29,797 bases of DNA, taken from NCBI GenBank assembly GCA_037443425.1, contig JBBIOI010000035.1, positions 1-29,797 on the forward strand, written 5' to 3'. Shown here one piece after another: positions 8,031 through 14,497 of the stretch; position 1 is the first letter of the stretch, and each line of letters starts with the position of its first letter. This DNA comes from JBBIOI01 sp037443425. Lineage in GTDB: Bacteria; Desulfobacterota; BSN033; UBA1163. The notes beneath the pieces are model-generated. The model was not told the DNA's origin and did not search any database. It saw only the letters and a list, made by a program, of their open reading frames with translations. A program made the position numbers and the translations under genes.

Positions 8031-8560
8031 ATGTCAATACGTGAAACAATAGTCAAGGGTTTTGCTGAATGGACAGATTTTTCTGCAACTCGATCAGGCT
8101 GTCTGATAAAATCAAGGAAAAATGTCTATCCCCTTATAAGACTCCCCCATTACAATCTTATCTTTCTTAGAGAAAGTATTACACAGGAGGAATTTGACAA
8201 ATGGCATCGTGATAACATCTTAAGAATCTGCGAAAAAAATGATAAGTTACCAATCGATTGGGAGACAAAACTAATAGACATATATCTAAAGATAAGGATT
8301 TACTTAGTAAGGTGAAGGACGTCAAGACGTGATCAAATGTATTCATCCGCCTATTGATAATGGTCTTTGGTCTGGAATTATGAATAAATGTCGAAATGCT
8401 CTCTGAGTATAGGGAAAAAACTCATATCGTTTCACGTATAAAGGACATTAAGACTTATGATATCTATAGAAAAATAATAGAAGATTATCGCTTGATAGCA
8501 AAACGGTGAAACTGTTATTCAATTGATCTTGAAGAATTATGGGAAGGAACGGAAATATAA
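8031..8560 (+). pseudogene. Frameshifted remnant of a conserved hypothetical protein
   Basis: The first 94 codons (to 8315) are open and end in IDWETKLIDIYLK. The coding sense then continues in other frames: KDKDLLSKVKDVKT across about 8283-8330, VIKCIHPPIDNGLWSGIMNKCRNAL to about 8403, LSEYREKTHIVSRIKDIK to a TGA at 8507, and in the same frame NCYSIDLEELWEGTEI to TAA at 8558-8560. Read together these give one protein of roughly 175 residues broken by several frameshifts and one stop. The motif IHPPIDNGLW seems family-like, but I cannot name a function. It lies between the two attC-like repeats, as a cassette gene would. Confidence 0.65.
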
Positions 8561-8649
8561 GGCAAACGTCACCAAGAAAAGGTGGAACGCCCGATCCCAC
8601 AAAGTTACAATTTAAAATAAAGCCATGCGAATTGTTTGAGGTGAAATAA
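8539..8649 (+). CDS. Possible 36-residue ORF coupled to the SPPY methyltransferase
   Basis: The ATG at 8539 opens a frame containing RQTSPRKGGTPDPTKLQFK that ends TAA at 8647-8649, sharing its final A with the methyltransferase ATG (TAATG). This stop-start overlap is typical of translational coupling. The peptide is basic and of unknown family. It overlaps the end of the upstream pseudogene by 22 nt, has only a weak ribosome site, and may be a leader peptide or a fragment. Confidence 0.35.
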   Translation: MGRNGNIRQTSPRKGGTPDPTKLQFKIKPCELFEVK

Positions 8650-10541
8650 TGAATATGAATATATATTGCTTAGCAAAGTTAAAATTTGATTTAAGAGACC
8701 CTGATGAGGTTTATTTTGCACAAAGGGAAATAAATAGTTTATTAGGAACGAAAACAGAATTTATTAAGACATTGGCTTCTCTATTCAGAGAAAAGCCGTT
8801 TAACTTATTAGATGAGGAAGTGATCCATTTAATAAGTAGATTGGTTTATCTTGGGGAATGGCAGGGTTTTTTAGCTATAGTTCCACCAATAAATGTGGTG
8901 AATATAGTTAAAAGGGCTACCTTCTTCCGAGAGATTTATATAGTTTTTGAATACGAGAACATTAAAGAAATATTAGAAAAGATTGGGGTAGTTATCAACA
9001 ATGAATTATTAGATAAAAAAAGAATAGATGTTAATCCATATACGCAAATTTTTTTAAAGGATATAAAAAATTCTAAAAATAAATTAGTAACAATTAGGTT
9101 CCTACCATTTCATGCGCTTTTTGAATATGCTACCGAAGTAAAAAAACTACCTGCTTGTGTTTTCCGACCTAAAAATAGTGAAAATTGGGAAAACTATTTC
9201 ATTGAGAAGGAGTCAGGAATTGAAAAAGGTTTGCTAGAATTGCTTATGCATTTCAAAGATGGGCATTATCGTTCTCCCCATTTTGGGTTGGGTAAAAATC
9301 ACATCGGCGATTTTGTAGATTGGGCTTCTACAGACCTGAGGAAACCATTTCTCCATTACCTCCACAAATATAAGGGAAAAGGAGACCCACGAATATCTCG
9401 GGCTTTAATAAATCTACTTGATATAAAAGAGGGAGACGTTATACTCGACCCCTTTGTTGGTTCCGGCGCATTTATCGCAGACGCCCCAACTATGGGAATA
9501 AATGCTATCGGTATAGAAATATTAAATATTGGCAGAATGATTGCAGAAGTAAAATGTAACCTTGGAGTAAATATTGAAAAAGTTCGGGAAAGTATAATTA
9601 AACTATTTGAATATATTGAAAGACCTCTTTTTAAACCAGAAATAAAAAATGAATTGATAGAGTTAAGGGAGAAAATTGGAAGATATACTGCAAATAGCAG
9701 TGCATATAAAAATGTTGAGCCTCATCTGGAGAAAATATTATCTTTAAAGAGAGCTATAGAAAAGATTGAAAGCAACGAAGTAAAGAAATTTCTTTTAACC
9801 CTTTTAAGCCAGCAGATTGTTGAATATTCAGAGAAAAATAGAGCATGGGATTTTATTAACTCTTTTAAGTCGTATGTAGAGGATAGGTATTTAGTATTAT
9901 ATTCAACACAAAAATTGGCTGAGATGCTTAGGCTAAATCTTAATGGTGGCAAAGTAAAAATAATTAAAGGGGATTCCACAAATATGTCAATGTTGGAAGT
10001 CAATTCTATTGATGGCATTCTTACTTCGCCGCCTTATTTTGATGCATTAGATTATATCGGGAATAACAAAATATCAATTTTAATTCTTGGCTTAGATGAA
10101 GACCTTACCTGGGAATCTACAAAAGATTTCTATGAGGCAAAACACAGAAATGAAATCAAGCATGATACTTTACCACTTTTTGTTAGTGATAAATATTTTT
10201 CAATAGATCTTCCTTCCTCAAGTTTAAATCTTATAGAATTACTCCAAAAATCACGAAGAACATACAAGGCAAAAGTGGTTGAAAATTATCTTAAGATGAT
10301 GAAGCTTTCATTCGATGAATGCTACCGAGTATTGAAGGTTGGAAAGTATTATCTTATGGTGATTAGCAAGTATCATTCTTGGATGATAAATGGCAAAGAA
10401 GAAATTATTGAAACATCATCTATATTGGCAGACTTAGGAAAATCTGTTGGATTTAAAGTAATTGATGTTATAGAACATGGTTTATCAAAAGCAGATAAAG
10501 GTAAAATTGGAGTTGAGGATATATTAATTTTTCAAAAATGA
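8649..10541 (+). CDS. SPPY-motif SAM-dependent DNA methyltransferase, large form
   Basis: This is a 630-residue protein with the SAM-binding motif DPFVGSG at residues 267-273 and catalytic TSPPYFDALDY with SPPY at 460-463. The order, SAM site first and catalytic motif after, is opposite to the R-M pair upstream, and SPPY is usual for N4-cytosine (sometimes N6-adenine) amino-methyltransferases. About 160 residues between the motifs are charged and helical and may form the recognition region. The N-terminus (about 1-240, with FAQREINSLLG) faintly resembles Trm11/UPF0020 RNA methyltransferases, so an RNA target cannot be excluded. GAGG at 8638-8641 supports the ATG at 8649. It could be a solitary cassette-borne modification enzyme or part of a compound R-M island. 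Confidence 0.8.
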   Translation: MNMNIYCLAKLKFDLRDPDEVYFAQREINSLLGTKTEFIKTLASLFREKPFNLLDEEVIHLISRLVYLGEWQGFLAIVPPINVVNIVKRATFFREIYIVFEYENIKEILEKIGVVINNELLDKKRIDVNPYTQIFLKDIKNSKNKLVTIRFLPFHALFEYATEVKKLPACVFRPKNSENWENYFIEKESGIEKGLLELLMHFKDGHYRSPHFGLGKNHIGDFVDWASTDLRKPFLHYLHKYKGKGDPRISRALINLLDIKEGDVILDPFVGSGAFIADAPTMGINAIGIEILNIGRMIAEVKCNLGVNIEKVRESIIKLFEYIERPLFKPEIKNELIELREKIGRYTANSSAYKNVEPHLEKILSLKRAIEKIESNEVKKFLLTLLSQQIVEYSEKNRAWDFINSFKSYVEDRYLVLYSTQKLAEMLRLNLNGGKVKIIKGDSTNMSMLEVNSIDGILTSPPYFDALDYIGNNKISILILGLDEDLTWESTKDFYEAKHRNEIKHDTLPLFVSDKYFSIDLPSSSLNLIELLQKSRRTYKAKVVENYLKMMKLSFDECYRVLKVGKYYLMVISKYHSWMINGKEEIIETSSILADLGKSVGFKVIDVIEHGLSKADKGKIGVEDILIFQK

Positions 10542-10559
10542 CAATCAAGCAAAACCGTC

Positions 10560-10650
10560 GCCTAACAAAGCATAAAAGGTTCGTGCCTTATGGGTCTCAA
10601 CAAAATTTAGCCTTTGGCAGAACTTCTTTTATGCAGGGAATTTTAAATGC
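10560..10650. repeat. attC-like repeat copy B with imperfect hairpin
   Basis: This starts 19 nt after the methyltransferase stop with GCCTAACAAAGC. Its arms GCATAAAAG-GTTC-TGCC (10570-10587) and GGCA-GAAC-TT-CTTTTATGC (10616-10634) pair with small bulges, as attC sites do with their extrahelical bases. The right part matches copy A at 7967-8010. It lies immediately 3' of a gene, the usual place for an attC site. The core at the right end is degenerate (TTTTAAATGC rather than GTTAGGC-like). Confidence 0.55.
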
Positions 10651-10752
10651 AATGGATAAAAAAGGATATATTGAGTGGAGGGGGTGAGGGGGATAAAGGA
10701 AAAGCCCCTATTATCGAATAGTGTGTAGCCTACATACTACTTGGGATTTTGA

Positions 10753-11487
10753 TCAGTATATCCATTTGCGTTTAACATTTCGAATACTTAAGGCAAACAG
10801 AATCACAGCAAAGCCGAGGAGGATTACAAAATTAACTGAGAGTCCCAGATGACCATTCTGGTTGATAGAGGCCTTCAGTATATCCACCCCGTATGTTAGT
10901 GGAAGGATATAGGAGAGGGGTTTTAAGAAAAGGGGAAGGCTTTGAACGGGTATAAAGAGTCCACATAGAAAAATCATCGGGAAACGGAAGAAGTTCGAGA
11001 ATGTCTGGGCTTCAAATACCTCTTTAACAGAAACTGCAATAAAAAGACCAAGAAGTGTTGAGGTAACTGAGATCAGAAAGACAGCGCCAATTACTGGAAT
11101 CCAACTTATGCCGTAAAGGGATATAATGAAAGATGCGAATAAGACTGGAACGAAGGCATTTACCAAGCCAAAGAGAATGGCTCCACTTGTCTTAGCTAGC
11201 ATCAACAGGTTTAAATCGATTGGAGCCAAAAGAAGCCTCTCAAAGGAACGACTTCTTTTTTCGAAAGTAATGGTAACTGCCAGTACTGAAGTTGTTCCAA
11301 AAAGAATCGAAAGACTCATTACTCCAGGAAGAAGTTCCCTAACATTGACATGTGTCTGAGACTTTAAAAAGAACATTAGTGTCCAGGCAACGGGGAAGAT
11401 CAATCCCCAACTAATATTTGGAGGCTTAAGATAGTAGTTCCTCATATCCTTCATCAGAATATTCCAGAACGAAATCCATGATTTCAT
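10753..11487 (-). CDS. ABC-2 type exporter permease
   Basis: This is a 244-residue integral membrane protein with about six hydrophobic segments and a short cytoplasmic N-terminus, of the ABC-2/DrrB/NodJ type. It ends in the membrane helix followed by KRKW. The start overlaps the ATPase stop by 4 nt (ATGA), so the two are translated together. It forms the membrane half of an exporter for an unknown substrate; DrrAB-type systems export drugs, lipids or polysaccharide. Control by the ArsR-type regulator upstream in the same operon hints at export of a toxic compound, but the sequence does not reveal which. Confidence 0.9.
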   Translation of the reverse strand: MKSWISFWNILMKDMRNYYLKPPNISWGLIFPVAWTLMFFLKSQTHVNVRELLPGVMSLSILFGTTSVLAVTITFEKRSRSFERLLLAPIDLNLLMLAKTSGAILFGLVNAFVPVLFASFIISLYGISWIPVIGAVFLISVTSTLLGLFIAVSVKEVFEAQTFSNFFRFPMIFLCGLFIPVQSLPLFLKPLSYILPLTYGVDILKASINQNGHLGLSVNFVILLGFAVILFALSIRNVKRKWIY

Positions 11488-12452
11488 TGTTTAGCCTTCA
11501 CTTCCTTTTCTTGTTTCATCTTCTCAAGCTCAATGCCTGTAATTTTAACAAATACCTCTTCAAGTGAAGGACGCATGATCCGAGCCTCATAAACAGGGAT
11601 GCCTTTTTGCTCAAAAAATCTCATAAATGGTGTCAAATTCAATGGGCCGGATGAACGGAGGCGAACCATTTGATTTCCAGCCATTTCCACAACAACTTCT
11701 GGGAAGGTTTCCTGAATAGAAGATTTAAGGTTAGATATTTCATCTGAAAAGGCAAGCTGGACAACATTTTCTCTCTGAACTTCACGCATCAGCTCATCCA
11801 GATTCCCGAGTCTAACGATTTTACCATTGACAATGAATGCAATACGATTACAAAGTCGCTCTGCTTCTTCGATATAGTGGGTGGTAAGAAAGATAGTTGT
11901 CCCTTTTTTATTCAGGTTCTGAATTAGCTGTCTTATCTGTCTTGCACTGGCCACATCAATTCCGGTAGTAGGTTCGTCAAGGAAAAGAATCTTTGGATCA
12001 TGAATGATCCCTGCAGCTATTGTAAGCTTCCTCTTCATCCCCCGTGAATAGGCCCTGAAGGGTCTATTTTTAGCTTCTCCGAGCCCGAATTGTTCAAGGA
12101 GTTCTTTTGCCCTCTTTTCACGAATTTCTTTTTTCATACCATAAAGTGCTGCGCAGAAACATAGATTCTCAAATCCATTGAACTCATCATATAGATTGCT
12201 TTCATCAGGGACAATACCCATAGTCTCCTGAGCCTTCTTAATTTCCTTTGAACAATCAAATCCAGAGACTTTAACTGTTCCTGATGTTGCCCGGGCTAAC
12301 CCTGTCAGCACATTAATTGTTGTTGTTTTACCTGCTCCATTGGGTCCAAGAAAACCGAATATCTCACCCTCACGAACAGAGAAGGAAACCCGATCGACGG
12401 CGGTAAGATCACCATACTTTTTAGTAAGTTGGTCGACCTCCACAATATCCAT
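11484..12452 (-). CDS. ABC exporter ATP-binding protein, DrrA/CcmA type
   Basis: This is a 322-residue ATPase: Walker A GPNGAGKTT, signature YSRGMKRKL, Walker B ILFLDEPTTGID and switch TTHYIEEAERL. A C-terminal domain of about 100 residues ends in MRPSLEEVFVKITG, typical of DrrA-like exporter ATPases. The start at 12452 has GGGAG upstream. It pairs with the permease that overlaps it. The gene lies 102 nt after the ArsR gene on the same strand, and that gap contains overlapping G+C-rich hairpins. Confidence 0.94.
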   Translation of the reverse strand: MDIVEVDQLTKKYGDLTAVDRVSFSVREGEIFGFLGPNGAGKTTTINVLTGLARATSGTVKVSGFDCSKEIKKAQETMGIVPDESNLYDEFNGFENLCFCAALYGMKKEIREKRAKELLEQFGLGEAKNRPFRAYSRGMKRKLTIAAGIIHDPKILFLDEPTTGIDVASARQIRQLIQNLNKKGTTIFLTTHYIEEAERLCNRIAFIVNGKIVRLGNLDELMREVQRENVVQLAFSDEISNLKSSIQETFPEVVVEMAGNQMVRLRSSGPLNLTPFMRFFEQKGIPVYEARIMRPSLEEVFVKITGIELEKMKQEKEVKAKQ

Positions 12453-12499
12453 TTGTTACTCCCTTTGCTTTTTTCCAAGTTGGAAATCCCTGTATTCTT

Positions 12500-12541
12500 G
12501 CCTCCCCGTGCTCATGGGGCAGGCGGAGCAGAGGCCCCGCC
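12500..12541 (-). promoter_or_regulatory. Overlapping alternative hairpins between arsR-type gene and ABC exporter
   Basis: GCCTCCCC (12500-12507) pairs with GGGGCAGGC (12516-12524, one bulge). The same GGGGC (12516-12520) can instead pair with GCCCC (12534-12538), and GGCGG (12522-12526) with CCGCC (12537-12541). The structures exclude each other and sit in the leader of the exporter genes. This could be an attenuator, a processing site or part of a dispersed repeat. Confidence 0.35.
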
Positions 12542-12554
12542 ATCTCTGACAGGT

Positions 12555-12677
12555 TTACTTGTTTTCTTCCGTACAAGGGTGTTTTTCATCTCCATGGCAT
12601 TCCTTGATCTGCTCAGGGGTGCAATCTTCAGGTCTCCCTTTTAACTTTTCCGGGTATTGACATTTGGAATCACACAT
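12555..12677 (-). CDS. Possible internally started 40-residue Cys-rich protein
   Basis: An in-frame ATG (12677-12675) within the ArsR-type gene is preceded by a near-perfect Shine-Dalgarno: GGAGGG on the minus strand, complementary to 12683-12693, about 6-8 nt away. The resulting peptide begins MCDSKCQYPEKLKG and contains five cysteines. The strong ribosome site inside a coding region suggests that the tail is also made, or was once made, as its own protein and then fused. Function unknown; a small metal- or thiol-binding protein is possible. Confidence 0.4.
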   Translation of the reverse strand: MCDSKCQYPEKLKGRPEDCTPEQIKECHGDEKHPCTEENK

Positions 12678-13016
12678 TTTTACTCCCTCCTTTCTACAAA
12701 TAATTTTACTGTCAATTTTTTTAAGGCAAATACCTTCAGGGCATGGGGGAAGATTGGTCAATTCTTTTATAAAATCCGCCAACTCACTCAACCGAGTCTT
12801 TTCAACTGTGTAATGGGTCCAGTATCCTCTCTTTTCTCCTTTTACCAATCCTGCCTCCCTTAAGAGCTTTAGATGCTGTGATATTGCTGCCTCAGAAATC
12901 CCCAAACGATGAGCCAAGGCTCCTACGCATAAGTCATGGGTAAGTAAGATCTTGACCAGTTCAAAACGTTTCTCGTCAGATAATGATTTTAAAATTTGGA
13001 TTATATCTTCTATCAT
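12555..13016 (-). CDS. ArsR-family transcriptional regulator with Cys-rich C-terminal extension
   Basis: Residues 1-95 are a winged helix-turn-helix of the ArsR/SmtB family (LSDEKRFELVKIL, then GISEAAISQHLKLLREAGLV and the wing GEKRGYWTHY). The usual metal-binding CxC in helix 3 is here CVG, so only one cysteine remains. An extension from about residue 90 (PPCPEGIC, then IICRKEG, then MCDSKCQYPEKLKG, CTPEQIKECHGD and HPC) adds many cysteines and is unusual for the family. The tail may bind metal or Fe-S, or be a separately started protein (see 12555-12677). A sigma-70 promoter and a TTTAG/CTAAA dyad just upstream suggest autoregulation. The ABC exporter follows on the same strand as its likely target. 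Confidence 0.9.
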   Translation of the reverse strand: MIEDIIQILKSLSDEKRFELVKILLTHDLCVGALAHRLGISEAAISQHLKLLREAGLVKGEKRGYWTHYTVEKTRLSELADFIKELTNLPPCPEGICLKKIDSKIICRKEGVKMCDSKCQYPEKLKGRPEDCTPEQIKECHGDEKHPCTEENK

Positions 13017-13026
13017 ATAAATTTAT

Positions 13027-13075
13027 TTTAGAAATTACTAAATTTTTTTTTAATATACTTAATTAATTTTGTCAA
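13027..13075 (-). promoter_or_regulatory. Promoter and operator-like dyad of the ArsR-type gene
   Basis: On the minus strand a perfect -35 TTGACA (complement of 13070-13075) and a weaker -10 TAAAAA (13047-13052) are 17 nt apart. The dyad TTTAG-N6-CTAAA (13027-13042) covers the expected transcription start, 11 nt before the ATG at 13016. Position and symmetry fit autorepression by an ArsR-family protein. Confidence 0.55.
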
Positions 13076-13174
13076 TCTTAAAATAAATTCAATGTTTGAG
13101 GCTTCCTGGGAATTATTTATCAGGCTTAATAATAAATGAGAGGATATTTTAGTTTTTTAGAGAGTAAGATTCTC

Positions 13175-13211
13175 ATACGGGCGGTCACTTTAAAAATTTG
13201 ACCGCCCGTAT
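13175..13211 (-). terminator. Perfect 13-bp hairpin at the end of the molybdoenzyme operon
   Basis: ATACGGGCGGTCA (13175-13187) pairs perfectly with TGACCGCCCGTAT (13199-13211) around an 11-nt loop, 8 nt beyond the ferredoxin-subunit stop. It most likely ends or stabilises the minus-strand transcript. The T tract after it is poor, so it may be a processing or stabilising hairpin rather than a textbook intrinsic terminator. Confidence 0.6.
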
Positions 13212-13218
13212 TTAAGAA

Positions 13219-13800
13219 TCAGATTGTATCCCATTTTCGATTTCTAAACGGGATATAATAAACAGAGGGTTTTGTTTTAAATTCAGGTTTAAGAGGTTTT
13301 GCAATCTTCAATTTCTTCTTTACTTCGGGATCGTTAATATCACCGAAAGTAAACACATTTCCTACACAATTTATAATGCAGGCAGGTTTTTCTCCCTGTT
13401 GAAGTCGTGGATAACAAAAGTTACATGAATCTGCCTTATCATTCACTTTATTATCAGTATTTAGATATCTTACCTTGTAAGGACAAGCCTCTACACAAGC
13501 TCCACACTGAATACAGAGTTTATCATCGACAATTGTGATTCCTTCTGGAGTTTTCCGAGATGCCTTTACTGGCTCAACTGGACAAGCCTTCACACACGGA
13601 GCATCTGCACAGTGCATACAGGCAGTTCTTCGGTAAACGATTGCTACATTGGGATATTTTCCACTCTCAATCTCTTTGATTCTTGTGCGAAATTCTCCTG
13701 GTGGAATTTTATCTGGCCATGCTTGTTTACATGCAATCGTACAGGCATTACACCCCACACAACGTCTGAGATCAATAATCATTACATAACGCTTTGCCAT
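13219..13800 (-). CDS. Four-cluster ferredoxin-type electron-transfer subunit (DmsB/PsrB/PhsB family)
   Basis: This is a 193-residue subunit with four [4Fe-4S] cysteine groups: CVGCNACTIACK (near residue 15), CMHCADAPCVKACP (near 61), CIQCGACVEACP (near 96) and CNFC...CIINC (near 126-145). It wires electrons between the quinone side and the molybdenum subunit. There is no Tat signal of its own, as usual: it rides with the catalytic subunit. AGGAGG precedes ATG 13800, and the gene begins immediately after the chaperone gene. No NrfD/PsrC-type membrane anchor follows, so the partner that links it to the quinone pool must lie elsewhere or be a soluble carrier. Confidence 0.93.
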   Translation of the reverse strand: MAKRYVMIIDLRRCVGCNACTIACKQAWPDKIPPGEFRTRIKEIESGKYPNVAIVYRRTACMHCADAPCVKACPVEPVKASRKTPEGITIVDDKLCIQCGACVEACPYKVRYLNTDNKVNDKADSCNFCYPRLQQGEKPACIINCVGNVFTFGDINDPEVKKKLKIAKPLKPEFKTKPSVYYIPFRNRKWDTI

Positions 13801-13802
13801 CT

Positions 13803-14489
13803 TTAACCTCCTTGAATTTCTGATTCAATCATTTTTATGGAATTTTGATTCTCAGGTATTCCTAAGTAATTCTTTTCAAGATTTATGAACTCCTGGGTTA
13901 ACCGAGCAAGAGAACGATAAAAAAGGGAATGACTCTCATTTAAGATTCTATCACAAAAATGATGAACCCAGGGGAGGAGGAACCGAGAAAAGAAATCGAT
14001 CTGGATCTCTTCAAGATTAACCCTCTCACTGCCCGAAACTTCAGATTCCTTAGCTGTAAGAATTGATAAGAATTCAAGTTCATGAGCAATGTGGTCAGGA
14101 AGATCCTTTACATCTTCTTTTAATGTGAATCCATTCAGATAATAGAATTTAAGTATCTCGGAAGTTGTCTCTCCAAAGACTCGTCCACTTTTTTCCATAT
14201 AAACCGATCCATAGGGAGGTGCAACCACATGGGGAAAGGCATTTATAAATAGCCGTGTATATTCCCGGGCAAGATCTAAAGATATTTCTTTTTCTTCAGC
14301 TTTTGATAAAAATTCTTTAAAAGGTTCGAGTAATTTCTCAAATCCTTCTTCGGCAAGAAGTGAAAGTGCTACTTTCAATGTGTCAATCCACTCTCCATGA
14401 ATAATCCAGGTCACTATCTTCTCATCCGGATAGGTGAAGCACAAAGAAAGGATATTATAAATCGAACTTCTTGCTATTGAACGGTCCAT
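13803..14489 (-). CDS. TorD/DmsD-like redox-enzyme maturation chaperone
   Basis: This is a 228-residue all-helical cytoplasmic protein. The family's signature region is seen as LPDHIAHELEFLSIL (about residues 125-140), preceded by FPHVVAPPYGSVYME. TorD-family proteins bind the Tat signal of one molybdoenzyme and hold it until cofactor insertion. Its position between the catalytic subunit (8 nt upstream) and the ferredoxin subunit makes that enzyme the client. The length is normal for the family. Confidence 0.88.
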   Translation of the reverse strand: MDRSIARSSIYNILSLCFTYPDEKIVTWIIHGEWIDTLKVALSLLAEEGFEKLLEPFKEFLSKAEEKEISLDLAREYTRLFINAFPHVVAPPYGSVYMEKSGRVFGETTSEILKFYYLNGFTLKEDVKDLPDHIAHELEFLSILTAKESEVSGSERVNLEEIQIDFFSRFLLPWVHHFCDRILNESHSLFYRSLARLTQEFINLEKNYLGIPENQNSIKMIESEIQGG

Positions 14490-14497
14490 CCTATTCC

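Noticed and set aside
9722..10018. Minus-strand 98-residue ORF inside the SPPY methyltransferase
   Set aside because: It has no family features and overlaps a well-supported gene.
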